A stretch of 64,000 bases of DNA from Calothrix brevissima NIES-22 (lineage in GTDB: Bacteria; Cyanobacteriota; Cyanobacteriia; Cyanobacteriales; Nostocaceae). The position numbers were made by a program, and so were the translations under genes. The stretch covers positions 7,488,199 to 7,552,198 of the forward strand of contig NZ_AP018207.1 of the NCBI RefSeq assembly GCF_002367995.1, given 5' to 3'. Below are positions 36,809 to 46,021 of this stretch, piece after piece; position 1 is the stretch's first letter; each line of letters opens with the position of its first letter. The notes under the pieces are model-generated. The model made no database searches, was not told where the DNA came from, and saw only the letters and a program-made list of their open reading frames with translations.

Positions 36809-37911
36809 AAGTAATGAATATAGTAACTAAGAATGACAAAATAACTAATTTAAAAGTAGTATTTGCACCTTTATACACTCAGGGTAATCCATATCAAACA
36901 CTATTAATTAAACATTTGACATCATTGGGTGTTCAAATAGATATGAATAGTTGTGATACTTTCAGTTTGTTATCCACAATTGAGGAGAGAAAAGCTAATA
37001 TATTGCACATACATTGGTTAGATAGTTTTTTCTTAAGAGTTAGTTTTTTAAAATCATTATTTAATTTAATGATATTTCTTCTTCAATTAATATTTTTAAG
37101 ATTGCTAAATGTAAAAATTATTTGGACTGTCCATAATCTTAAAAATCATAGAAATCAGCACTTAATATTAGACAAAATCGCTTCTATTTTTGTGTCTAGA
37201 ATTGCACATGGACTTATAGTACATAGTGAGTCGGCAAGAAATGAGACTGTAAAAGCATTTCGTTTACATAAAAAAAATAATATTTTTATTGTACCGCATG
37301 GAAATTATATTGATGTTTACGAAAACAAGATTAGTCAGTTAGAAGCAAGAAAGCAATTAAATATTCCTAGTTCTAATTTAGTATTATTATTTTTTGGTTC
37401 AATTCATCCTTACAAAGGTATATCACAGTTAATAGAAGCATTTAAACAACTAAACCACGATGACATATGTCTTTTAATTGCGGGTAAACCATGTAGCGAA
37501 TTGATGGCGACTCAACTTAACAAAGAGGTAAAAGATCATAAAAATATTATCTTTATACCTGGATTTGTCTCTGAAGAACAGATTCAGTTATACATGAATG
37601 CTTGCGATGTAGTAGCACTACCATATCAAGAATTTCTCACATCAGGCGCTGTAATTTTAGCGATGTCATTTGGTAAAGCTTGCATTGCTCCAGATAAAGG
37701 TTACATTGGTGAAGTTTTAAGCAAACAAGGAGGATTTTTATACGATCCAGAAAATGAAGACGGCTTATTAGAAGTTTTAAATTCTTTAATTCATAAACGA
37801 ACTGTTATATCCAATATGGGAAAACATAATTATCAGTTAGCGACTCAATGGAATTGGAATTATGTTGCCAAGTTAACGCTGAAAGTTTACGAATATTACC
37901 TAAAAAATTAA
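36805..37911 (+). CDS. Glycosyltransferase (GT4-like)
   Basis: About 368 aa, GT-B fold. It has an N-terminal hydrophobic segment (FLLQLIFLRLLNVKIIWTVHN) that may lie on the membrane. The C-terminal domain starts with VLLFFGSIHPYKGISQLIEAF, and the donor loop is YQEFLTSGAVILAMSFGKAC, where the second Glu of the usual EX7E motif is missing. The start is taken at ATG 36805 because it overlaps the upstream stop as ATGA; ATG 36793 is in frame too. Donor and acceptor unknown. Confidence 0.83.
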   Translation: MKVMNIVTKNDKITNLKVVFAPLYTQGNPYQTLLIKHLTSLGVQIDMNSCDTFSLLSTIEERKANILHIHWLDSFFLRVSFLKSLFNLMIFLLQLIFLRLLNVKIIWTVHNLKNHRNQHLILDKIASIFVSRIAHGLIVHSESARNETVKAFRLHKKNNIFIVPHGNYIDVYENKISQLEARKQLNIPSSNLVLLFFGSIHPYKGISQLIEAFKQLNHDDICLLIAGKPCSELMATQLNKEVKDHKNIIFIPGFVSEEQIQLYMNACDVVALPYQEFLTSGAVILAMSFGKACIAPDKGYIGEVLSKQGGFLYDPENEDGLLEVLNSLIHKRTVISNMGKHNYQLATQWNWNYVAKLTLKVYEYYLKN

Positions 37912-37992
37912 TTAAGTAATATTCACAAATATTTTGATATTAGATACTGAAGTAAATATTTTGACATATAGCATGATTAATTGTGTAACCAT

Positions 37993-38892
37993 ATGAAGCT
38001 GTCTTTTGTCTCAGTAATTATTCCCGTATTTAATAATTCTGAGCAATTAAAGCTTTGCCTAGAAGCTTTGGTAGAACAGACATATCCACGTAGCAGATAC
38101 GAAATTATTGTTGTTGATAATGCTTCTGAAGAAGATACAAAAAGCGTAGTTGAACAATTTAAGCAAGTTGTCTTTGAACAAGAGAGTCAACCAGGCTCTT
38201 ATGCAGCCCGAAATAAAGGAATTTCAATTGCAAAAGGAGACATTCTTGCTTTTACAGATTCAGATTGTATTCCTGCCTCAGATTGGATTGAAAACGGGGT
38301 AAATAGTCTGCTGAGTACATATAATTGTGGAATAGTAGGTGGCAGAATAGATATGTTCTTCCAAAATCCAGATAAGCTGACTCCTGTGGAGCTTTATGAA
38401 AAAATTGCGATGAATTTCCAGCAAGAGAAAAGCTTATACAAAAGCTGCTATGCTCTCACAGCAAATATGTTTACATTCAAACATATTATTGATGATGTTG
38501 GTTATTTTAATGATACTCTCAAGTCTGGGGGTGACAGGGAATGGGGACAGCGAGTTTACGCAGCAGGATACCAGCTAATTTATGCAGATAAGGCTTGTGT
38601 AGCTCACCCCGCTAGACATTCATTTTCCCAACTTGGCCAGCGAGTTGCTCGTTTTGCGGGAGGACGCCACGATCGCTTGATGAGTCAAAATCCTTCATTA
38701 AGGGAAATATTAGTAGATTTATTAGAAACTTTCAAGCCTCCCTTTAGAAGTTTTTATAGAATTTGGAACGATGAGAAACTGCATGGCGTTAGCCAAAAAT
38801 TGCAGTTTACTTTAATCATGCTTTTTATAAGATCTGTAAATATTTCCGAAAAATTAAGATTATATATGGGAGGTAAATCTAAAAGAGCTTGA
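37993..38892 (+). CDS. Family 2 glycosyltransferase
   Basis: A GT-A fold enzyme of 299 aa. The start is VSVIIPVFNNSEQLKLCLEA, with the nucleotide-binding IIVVDNASEED (about residues 35-45) and the DxD-like FTDSDCIP (about 86-93). A further conserved GGDREWGQRV segment (about 178-187) is the ED/Q-like region. It has no C-terminal transmembrane hairpin, so it is a soluble enzyme that attaches to the membrane. ATG 37993 is preferred over TTG 37981. Confidence 0.88.
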   Translation: MKLSFVSVIIPVFNNSEQLKLCLEALVEQTYPRSRYEIIVVDNASEEDTKSVVEQFKQVVFEQESQPGSYAARNKGISIAKGDILAFTDSDCIPASDWIENGVNSLLSTYNCGIVGGRIDMFFQNPDKLTPVELYEKIAMNFQQEKSLYKSCYALTANMFTFKHIIDDVGYFNDTLKSGGDREWGQRVYAAGYQLIYADKACVAHPARHSFSQLGQRVARFAGGRHDRLMSQNPSLREILVDLLETFKPPFRSFYRIWNDEKLHGVSQKLQFTLIMLFIRSVNISEKLRLYMGGKSKRA

Positions 38893-39149
38893 ATTGGCTA
38901 CAGCAATCCTATTTGATATATAAACAACCGAGAGAAGGAAAACAAGGAGGAATAGGTATTTGTAATTTATGTAAAATTGCTATGTTGACTTTAGTCTTAA
39001 TTATTAAGGCTAATAATTTAATTGGTGAACAGGTAAGTTGCTTGGATATTTTTCTAGAGAATCTTTATATTTAAATGCACTTATCTAGAACTAAGAATAA
39101 TTTCTAAATTATCTATATTTATAATTCACTTCTCTACTAATTCAAAAAT

Positions 39150-40094
39150 ATGACATCCTCCACTAACGTTTCATCTATCGAACCTAACCCGCTAGTTAGT
39201 ATAGTTATAAATAACTATAATTATGAGCGCTTTTTGAAGGAATCCATAGATAGTGCTTTAAATCAAACATATCAAAATATTGAAGTTATTGTTGTTGATG
39301 ATGGATCAAAAGACAACTCTCAAGCAATTATTGCTAGTTATGGCGATCGCATTGTGCCTATTTTCAAAGAAAATGGTGGACAATGTTCATGCTTTAACGC
39401 AGGTTTTGAAGCTAGTCATGGAGAAATTATTTGTTTTTTAGATGCTGATGATATTTATTTACCGGAAAAAGTAGCAGAAGTTGTGGAAATATTTAATATT
39501 TCTGAAAAAGTAGAATGGTGCTTTCACAATCTCCGGTGGGTAGATGAAAATGCTGAATTATTACCCCAATTAAGCACGCAACGTCCTACCGTTGAATGTG
39601 ATTTTAGAGATAGCATAAAATCAGGTAAACTTCCCCCTCCTCTTCCCGCATCATCTGCTTTATGTTTCCGGCGATCGCTATTAGGAAAATATTTGCCTAA
39701 ACCTATATCTAAAGCGGTACCTAATACTGATTTTTATGTCAAGTTTATGGCAGTTGCCCTTGGTAAAGGGTTCTTCCTGGGTAAGGTATTAGCATTGCAT
39801 AGAATACATGGTAGCAATGCAGCTACTTTCAGTAATAAAAATGAATACCTTTGGGCGAGAAAATATATCATTAATGGTTCTTGGATTAAAGCAGAATTTC
39901 CTAGTTTGAAAAGATTTGCTAATAAGTTAGTTTCTGTAGGACTTTCTAAGAAATGGCAGAACAATAAAAAAGATGCTGTCACCCAGGAAATTCTAGAAAA
40001 ATATATGAATGTTACTTCCTTCGGAGAACAACTGGAAATTAATTTAAGAGCAGCTTACTACTATATGAAATCTAAAGTTGTCAAAACTAATTAA
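39150..40094 (+). CDS. Family 2 glycosyltransferase
   Basis: 314 aa, GT-A fold: VSIVINNYNYERFLKESIDS at the start, VIVVDDGSKDNS (about residues 46-57) and the metal-binding DADD in ICFLDADDIYL (about 93-103). The C-terminal part, with KYIINGSWIK, resembles other cyanobacterial capsule transferases. It follows a 257-bp gap and starts the region where HIP1 sites become frequent again. Confidence 0.88.
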   Translation: MTSSTNVSSIEPNPLVSIVINNYNYERFLKESIDSALNQTYQNIEVIVVDDGSKDNSQAIIASYGDRIVPIFKENGGQCSCFNAGFEASHGEIICFLDADDIYLPEKVAEVVEIFNISEKVEWCFHNLRWVDENAELLPQLSTQRPTVECDFRDSIKSGKLPPPLPASSALCFRRSLLGKYLPKPISKAVPNTDFYVKFMAVALGKGFFLGKVLALHRIHGSNAATFSNKNEYLWARKYIINGSWIKAEFPSLKRFANKLVSVGLSKKWQNNKKDAVTQEILEKYMNVTSFGEQLEINLRAAYYYMKSKVVKTN

Positions 40095-40130
40095 AATTTT
40101 GTTTTGTTGTATACATGAGCTAAGTAGAAG

Positions 40131-41282
40131 ATGAGTAAATGCATTGTTATCACGTATCCCCACTCTCTAAGTACTCCCGGTGGAGGAACCAGGAGTTGTC
40201 TGCAAATTGCTCATCAGCTACAACAGATGGGTAATGAAGTAATTATTGTTTCCGTTTCCTCTGATGCTGCTACCGATAAATTAAAAGGTAAGCCAGTACA
40301 GGTTTTACCAGCATCACCTAGCCCCTTACATCATTTTTTAGATTCTATTCCAGTTGCGAAGATTGTCAAAAAGCTGCTGGAAGAAAAGCAAGTTGATGCG
40401 GTTTTAAGTTGGGAACATGAAGCAGCATATTTACCGGAGGTATTAAAGTCGAAAAAAGTTGTATTTGGGATGATTGCGGCTCATCCTTCTTATACAACAT
40501 GGGTACATAGACAAACGAAATTTCGTTTTATGAAGCAGTTGAGCGATCGCTGGTTTCGTTGGCGACTTTTTAAATGTGCGGATGTGATTTTTGTCTCCTC
40601 AAATTTTACGCGCCAAGAATTGCTGAATTTATTTGCAGTCAAGGCGGAAAAAATTAAAATTACTCATCGCGGAATAGATGATGAATTTAGCAAAGTAGTG
40701 CGATCGCCAAAACAATCAGTATCTAATTTGATTTTTTACGGTTCTTTCGCTCCTCCCAAGGGAGTTTTTGATGCGATCGCGGCTTTAGGTAAAGTCGCAG
40801 CTAAAGGTTACAAGCACTGGAATCTCAAATTAGCAGGCTGGGATTACGAACAAGAAGTTAAACAAGCGATCGCCGAAAATAACATTGAAAACCAAGTCTT
40901 GATGCTAGGACAGTTGAATTCGCGAGAACTGGTGCGAGAATTAGCTAATACTGAGTTAGCAATTTTACCTTCACGTATGGAATCTTTTGGTAGAGCGATC
41001 GCGGAAGCTCAAGCTTCGGGATTACCAGTAGTTTCCTATGATTGCGGTTCGATCCCGGAAATTGTGGATAATAAGGTAACAGGGTGGCTAGTACCAGGCG
41101 AAAGAGTAGATTTACTGGCTGATGCGATTATAGAAGCTATGGAAAATCCAGACAAGACTTTTCAAATGGGAATGGCGGGACGCGATCGCGTTATGCAAAA
41201 ATTCTCTTGGGAACAAACTGCTACAGCAATCATCTCAGGTATTGAGAATGCACAGCAGCAAATAAAATCAGTGGCTCAATAG
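40131..41282 (+). CDS. Glycosyltransferase family 4
   Basis: 383 aa. The N-terminal loop is YPHSLSTPGGGTRSCLQIAHQL (residues about 9-30; core GGGTRS). The second domain starts LIFYGSFAPPKGVFDAIAAL. The EX7E donor motif is in SRMESFGRAIAEAQASGLP (about 282-300). GT4 enzymes retain the anomeric configuration and use a nucleotide sugar. It belongs to the polysaccharide operon; specificity unknown. A 140-bp AGTCAAC repeat tract follows. Confidence 0.88.
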   Translation: MSKCIVITYPHSLSTPGGGTRSCLQIAHQLQQMGNEVIIVSVSSDAATDKLKGKPVQVLPASPSPLHHFLDSIPVAKIVKKLLEEKQVDAVLSWEHEAAYLPEVLKSKKVVFGMIAAHPSYTTWVHRQTKFRFMKQLSDRWFRWRLFKCADVIFVSSNFTRQELLNLFAVKAEKIKITHRGIDDEFSKVVRSPKQSVSNLIFYGSFAPPKGVFDAIAALGKVAAKGYKHWNLKLAGWDYEQEVKQAIAENNIENQVLMLGQLNSRELVRELANTELAILPSRMESFGRAIAEAQASGLPVVSYDCGSIPEIVDNKVTGWLVPGERVDLLADAIIEAMENPDKTFQMGMAGRDRVMQKFSWEQTATAIISGIENAQQQIKSVAQ

Positions 41283-41362
41283 TTGCGAATTATTCATCTA
41301 CCACCATCACAGAAATTCTATTTAATTGCTCGCCAAGTAAAAAATATTCCATTGCTATTTCA

Positions 41363-41502
41363 CAGTCAACAGTCAACAGTCAATAGTCAACAGTCAACAG
41401 TCAACAGTCAACAGTCAACAGTCAACAGTCAACAGTCAACAGTCAACAGTCAACAGTCAACAGTCAACAGTCAACAGTCAACAGTCAATAGTCAAAAATA
41501 TT
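41363..41502. repeat. Long AGTCAAC 7-bp tandem repeat array (about 20 units)
   Basis: About twenty nearly perfect copies of AGTCAAC, the longest such tract in the window. Because the unit length is 7, every frame of the + strand stays open through it, producing an apparent ORF with QQSTVNS repeats. This is not a protein. Confidence 0.9.
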
Positions 41503-41567
41503 CGGAGTTCACTAAGTTCATTGTGTAGTTAATTTTGTAGTCATAGTTACTGGAAATCTCAAGGAAA

Positions 41568-42347
41568 ATGATGATTGATTTAAAGTCTCATAGTGGTATT
41601 CAAGAAACAAAATACTACTTGTCACAAATTGCCAAAAGTTGTATCTCAGCAGTCCAATCTCTTACCTATGCCGGACAAGAATATACTTGTCCTTGTTGTG
41701 AAAGCAGTTTTCGGACATTTTTAAAAGCTGGTATTAACAACAGACCAAATGCTGAATGTCCTAAATGCTTTTCTTTAGAAAGACATCGCCTGTTGTGGCT
41801 ATATCTGAAAAACCGTACCAATTTATTATCGGAAAATTTGCAGGTGCTGCATTTTGCACCAGAATTTCAACTCTACAGATTGATTCGCAAATTACCCAAT
41901 ATTGATTACCTCACGGCTGACTTATCAGCGCCAAGGGTAATGATGAATATAGATATTACAAGTATACCTTTTCCTGATGCATCTTTTGATGCAATTCTTT
42001 GCAATCACGTATTAGAACATATCCCCGATGATGGCAAAGCAATGAGGGAACTTTACAGAGTACTCAAACCAAATGGTTGGGCAATTCTCCAAGTACCCCT
42101 AGATAATAATTTAGCAGAAACATTTGAAGATCCACAGATTACTTCTGAGTCAGATAGAATCAAATTTTACGGGCAAAAAGACCACGTGCGCTTGTACGGA
42201 CGAGACTATAAAAATAGGTTAGAAGCAGCAGGTTTTCAAGTCCAAGTACATGATTACATTCAAGAAATAGGCACAGATTTAGCCGAGAAATATCGCTTGG
42301 TAAGTGAAGACACTAACACCGAGGATATTTATTTTTGTACTAAATAA
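41568..42347 (+). CDS. SAM-dependent methyltransferase with zinc-ribbon N-terminus
   Basis: 259 aa. A Cys4 ribbon (YTCPCCESSF at about residue 43 and CPKCFSLERHR at about 64) precedes a class I methyltransferase domain: VLHFAPEFQLYRLI, DITSIPFPDASFDAILCNHV and LEHIPDDGKAMRELYRVLKP (about 144-163), typical of the Methyltransf_11 type. In export systems with a Wzt C-terminal domain, methylation of the glycan end can be the export signal, so this enzyme may cap the chain (inference). The start is one of two adjacent ATG codons at 41568/41571. Confidence 0.88.
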   Translation: MMIDLKSHSGIQETKYYLSQIAKSCISAVQSLTYAGQEYTCPCCESSFRTFLKAGINNRPNAECPKCFSLERHRLLWLYLKNRTNLLSENLQVLHFAPEFQLYRLIRKLPNIDYLTADLSAPRVMMNIDITSIPFPDASFDAILCNHVLEHIPDDGKAMRELYRVLKPNGWAILQVPLDNNLAETFEDPQITSESDRIKFYGQKDHVRLYGRDYKNRLEAAGFQVQVHDYIQEIGTDLAEKYRLVSEDTNTEDIYFCTK

Positions 42348-42362
42348 AGGAGCGATCAGAAC

Positions 42363-43571
42363 ATGAAGCAAGCTATCGCCGAGAACGTGTCTGCACTCCG
42401 TGTACTGTTTATTAGCCATACCTATATGGTGGGCGTTAATCAAGGTAAATTAGATGCGATCGCATCCACCGGTCAAGCAGAAGTGGGTTTGCTCGCACCT
42501 ATTACATGGCAAGCTTTTGCCTGGGGAAAGCGGATGCAATTGGAAATGCCTTTTCCCCGCATTCGCATGTTTCCTACTAAGGTGTTTTTTGACGGGCGCA
42601 GTACGGCATATTTTCATCCACCACTAGCGACTCTGCGCGCCATCCGCGATTTTCAACCAGATATTTTACAAGTCGAACAAGAAATACTGGCAGTATCTGC
42701 ATTTGAGATGGCACTGTGGGCTAGACTCACAGGTAAAGCCTTGGTTGTATTTTGTTGGGAAAATATTGACCGTCGCTTGCCTTGGTATCGCGCTTTAATG
42801 TATAATTTTGTACTGAAATCAGCCAAGTTGATTATTGCTGGTAACCAAGAGGGTGCAGACATTATCCGCAAATGGGGCTATCAGGGTAAAATTGCCGTCA
42901 TGCCCCAGCTGGGAGTAGATAACACGTTCTTTGCCCCCCAAGCAAACAAACAACCCGATCGGGAATTCCGTATAGGTTTTGTTGGTCGCTTGGTCTATGA
43001 AAAAGGCATTGATTTAATATTACAAGCTGCCAAACAACTGCGCGATCGCGGTTATGCATTCAAAGTTGTGTTGTGTGGAACTGGTACTTATGAAACAGAA
43101 CTCCGCCAAGAAGCACAAAGACAACAAATAGAAGACTTGGTAGTTTGGCAAGGTGCAGTCCGCCACGATGAAGTACCCCAGGTGATGAATCAGTTTGATG
43201 TCCTGGTGTTACCCTCTCGCAATATCCCCACCTGGAAAGAACAATTTGGTCATGTACTGATTGAGGCAATGGCAATGGGAATTCCCGTAGTTGGCTCAAC
43301 TTGCGGTGAAATTCCTAACGTAATTGGTCGTTCCGATTTAGTGTTTCCCCAAGGAGATGCAGCAGCCCTAGCTGCTATTTTAGAACGCATGATGCGCGAA
43401 CCCAATTGGTGGCAAGCAGCAGGACAATACAGTTTGCAAAGAGTGGAACAACACTATACCCACGAAAGTATTGCCCAAAAATTAATTAACCTCTGGTATC
43501 AGATCGTCGATCTAGATCATCCACAGGTAGTACAACAAGATCCACAAAACCACGACCGAGCGACTGTTTGA
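42363..43571 (+). CDS. Glycosyltransferase family 4
   Basis: 402 aa, GT-B fold. FRIGFVGRLVYEKGIDLILQ starts the donor domain (about residues 202-221). The EX7E region is KEQFGHVLIEAMAMGIPVVG (about 295-314). It lies 15 bp after the methyltransferase gene, hence the same operon. HIP1 sites are frequent, unlike the 30-39 kb genes. Specificity unknown. Confidence 0.9.
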   Translation: MKQAIAENVSALRVLFISHTYMVGVNQGKLDAIASTGQAEVGLLAPITWQAFAWGKRMQLEMPFPRIRMFPTKVFFDGRSTAYFHPPLATLRAIRDFQPDILQVEQEILAVSAFEMALWARLTGKALVVFCWENIDRRLPWYRALMYNFVLKSAKLIIAGNQEGADIIRKWGYQGKIAVMPQLGVDNTFFAPQANKQPDREFRIGFVGRLVYEKGIDLILQAAKQLRDRGYAFKVVLCGTGTYETELRQEAQRQQIEDLVVWQGAVRHDEVPQVMNQFDVLVLPSRNIPTWKEQFGHVLIEAMAMGIPVVGSTCGEIPNVIGRSDLVFPQGDAAALAAILERMMREPNWWQAAGQYSLQRVEQHYTHESIAQKLINLWYQIVDLDHPQVVQQDPQNHDRATV

Positions 43572-43610
43572 GCAGTACAATACCTAAAATTAACCAGTAA
43601 GAGAATTAAA

Positions 43611-44765
43611 ATGCGTGTAGTAATTGTCCGCAGACTACCTAAAGCCTCCTTTAGTATGGATGTTTATGCTGATGGTTTGGTGAGCGGACTGAAAGCTGTT
43701 CGCCCAGATTGGGAAATTATTGAATTAACTCCTAATTCTTATTCTCTGACTAACAAAAAAACTTCTTGGCTCCAAGGAATTGAGAAATATTATCAGCGTT
43801 ATTGGCGCTATCCTGCCACAGTTAAACAACAGGTAGCTGATATTTTTCATATTATTGACCACAGTGATGCCCATATAGTCCAGTGGTTGCGGGGAAATCA
43901 GCAACCTGTAGTGGTTACTTGTCACGACCTGATAAATTTCATTGATCCAGAAAATATTCAAGATCAGGCCAAACTACCATTTGTGAGCATGACTGCTTGG
44001 AAGTATGCCATCAAAGGACTCAAACAGAGCGATCGCATTATTTGCGTCTCTAACCATACAGCCAAAGATGCAACGCAACTGTTACATACACCAACAGAAC
44101 GCTTAAAAGTCGTACACAATGGGGTGGAGCCAGATTTTTATCCCTTACCAGCCGAAGAAATAGCCGCTTTTCGTCATCAGCAAGGATTAACACCAAATAC
44201 CCTTTGTTTGCTCAACGTCGGCTCAAATCATCCCCGCAAAAATGTCACAACCATACTCCAAGTTTTAGAAATCTTGAATTCTCAAGGGATGGATGTTCAT
44301 TTTTGGAAAACAGGCGCAGACTTTACCGACGAACAAAAAACATTTATCCAGAAACACAACCTTACCCCTTGTATCACCTACTTAGGTAAGCCAGATAAAA
44401 ATACACTCAGACAAATTTATAATGCAGCTGACATCTTGTTAGCACCTTCAATATATGAAGGTTTTGGCATCACTATTTTAGAAGCAATGGCTTGCAAAAC
44501 AGCCGTGATTAGCTCTAATGCGACTTCCTTACCAGAAGTAGTTGGGGATGCAGGAATTTTAGTTGAGCCTTTAGATGTACAAGCTATGGTTGAAGCCATA
44601 CAACGCATTCAGCAAGATTCTCACTACCATCAACAACTGATTCAGCAAGGATTAGTCAGGGTAAAAAACTTTACTTGGGAAAAAGCAGCTGCTCAAGTTG
44701 CTGAAGTTTACGAAAGTTTGCTGGGCTTGCAGCGAGATGATTCTCTACAAAAATCTATAGTCTAA
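43611..44765 (+). CDS. Glycosyltransferase family 4 (mannosyltransferase-like)
   Basis: 384 aa, GT-B fold. FHIIDHSDAHIVQWL precedes the VVTCHDLINFIDPE segment seen in GT4 mannosyl- and rhamnosyltransferases. The donor motif is SIYEGFGITILEAMACKTAV (about residues 282-301). Only 2 bp separate its stop from the next gene, indicating tight co-translation. Sugar specificity is unproven. Confidence 0.9.
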   Translation: MRVVIVRRLPKASFSMDVYADGLVSGLKAVRPDWEIIELTPNSYSLTNKKTSWLQGIEKYYQRYWRYPATVKQQVADIFHIIDHSDAHIVQWLRGNQQPVVVTCHDLINFIDPENIQDQAKLPFVSMTAWKYAIKGLKQSDRIICVSNHTAKDATQLLHTPTERLKVVHNGVEPDFYPLPAEEIAAFRHQQGLTPNTLCLLNVGSNHPRKNVTTILQVLEILNSQGMDVHFWKTGADFTDEQKTFIQKHNLTPCITYLGKPDKNTLRQIYNAADILLAPSIYEGFGITILEAMACKTAVISSNATSLPEVVGDAGILVEPLDVQAMVEAIQRIQQDSHYHQQLIQQGLVRVKNFTWEKAAAQVAEVYESLLGLQRDDSLQKSIV

Positions 44766-44767
44766 GT

Positions 44768-46021
44768 ATGGAAAATCCACAAAAACCCTTAAAAGTTCTC
44801 CTTTCTGCCTATGCTTGTCGTCCCGATATGGGTTCGGAACCGGGTGTAGGTTGGAATATGGCAAGAGAATTGGTCAAAGATAACCAAATTTGGGTGATCA
44901 CTCGTGCCGAAAATCGCCCCCCGATTGAGGCGGAACTGGCAGCAAATCCAATTCCCAATTTAACAGTACTTTACTACGATTTGCCAGCTTGGGCGCGTTG
45001 GTGGAAAAGCAACAGCCGAGGCGTACATTTGCATCATTACCTCTGGCAAATTGGCGTTTACTTCTTGGTACAAAATTTACATAGTCAAATTAATTTTGAT
45101 TTGGTACATCATGTGACCTACGGTAGATATTCAGCTCCCAGTTTTCTCTCTTTACTACCCATACCATTTGTTTGGGGGCCTGTAGGCGGTGGTGAATCTG
45201 CACCAACTCCTTTCTGGCAAGATTTTAGCCCTGGTAATAAAATTTACGAGATTTTCCGCAATATTGCTGCCTGGGTAGGCGAGCGCGACCCCTTTGTCCA
45301 TCTCACAGTTAAGCGCAGCCAAGTCGCAATTGTTGCCACACCAGAAACCTCCGCCCGCGTTAGTGCCCTTGGTGCCAAGCGGATTGAGGTAATTTACGGA
45401 CAAACTGGTATTAATCAACAAGAAATTACACAGTTGGGACAGCTACCAGTAGGTTCATCGGCAACCGCAATTCGCTTTATTAGTATTGGCAGATTATTAC
45501 ATTGGAAAGGCTTTCACTTAGGTTTGCGGGCTTTTGCGCAAGCTAACCTAGCAGAAGGCGAATTTTGGATTGTTGGCGACGGGCCAGAAAGAAAGCGCTT
45601 AGAAGCCCTGTGTCAAGAATTGCAAATTAGCGATCGCGTGCGTTTTTTTGGCAACCAACCACGAGATTTAACCCTAGCTAAATTGGGCGAATGCGATGTT
45701 CTCGTACACCCCAGCTTGCATGATTTTTCCCCCACAGTTTGCCTAGAAGCAATGGCAGCCAATCGCCCAGTCATCTGTTTAGAATTAGGCGGCCCGGCAA
45801 CTCAAATCACCGCCGAAACTGGATTTAAAATTCCCGCCCACAACCCCCAGCAAGCCGTTTTAGACATGGCCAAAGTCATGCAACGTTTAGCGGCAGAACC
45901 AGACTTAAGAGTGCGCATGGGCACAGCAGGTAGGCAAAGAGTCAACCAGCTTTACAGTTGGGAAATGAAAGGTAAGTTTTTCCGGAAAATCTATACAGAA
46001 ATCATCCATCAGGGGGCTTAA
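44768..46021 (+). CDS. Glycosyltransferase family 4
   Basis: 417 aa. The N-terminus LLSAYACRPDMGSEPGVGWN (about residues 10-29) is the acceptor-side loop of a GT4 subgroup with the GSEPGVGW motif. The donor motif HPSLHDFSPTVCLEAMAANR (about 315-334) carries the conserved Glu. It abuts both neighbours (2 bp and 0 bp gaps). Confidence 0.9.
   Translation: MENPQKPLKVLLSAYACRPDMGSEPGVGWNMARELVKDNQIWVITRAENRPPIEAELAANPIPNLTVLYYDLPAWARWWKSNSRGVHLHHYLWQIGVYFLVQNLHSQINFDLVHHVTYGRYSAPSFLSLLPIPFVWGPVGGGESAPTPFWQDFSPGNKIYEIFRNIAAWVGERDPFVHLTVKRSQVAIVATPETSARVSALGAKRIEVIYGQTGINQQEITQLGQLPVGSSATAIRFISIGRLLHWKGFHLGLRAFAQANLAEGEFWIVGDGPERKRLEALCQELQISDRVRFFGNQPRDLTLAKLGECDVLVHPSLHDFSPTVCLEAMAANRPVICLELGGPATQITAETGFKIPAHNPQQAVLDMAKVMQRLAAEPDLRVRMGTAGRQRVNQLYSWEMKGKFFRKIYTEIIHQGA

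Noticed and set aside
38889-39074. 61-codon ORF after a glycosyltransferase
   Set aside because: Starts with TTG overlapping the previous stop, has no homology I recognise and low complexity; probably non-coding.
41363-41502. Possible CRISPR array
   Set aside because: The unit is 7 bp with no spacers between copies; it is a simple tandem repeat.
41283-41528. 81-codon ORF rich in QQSTVNS repeats
   Set aside because: It is the translation of a 7-bp tandem DNA repeat and lacks its own ribosome site or non-repeat domain.
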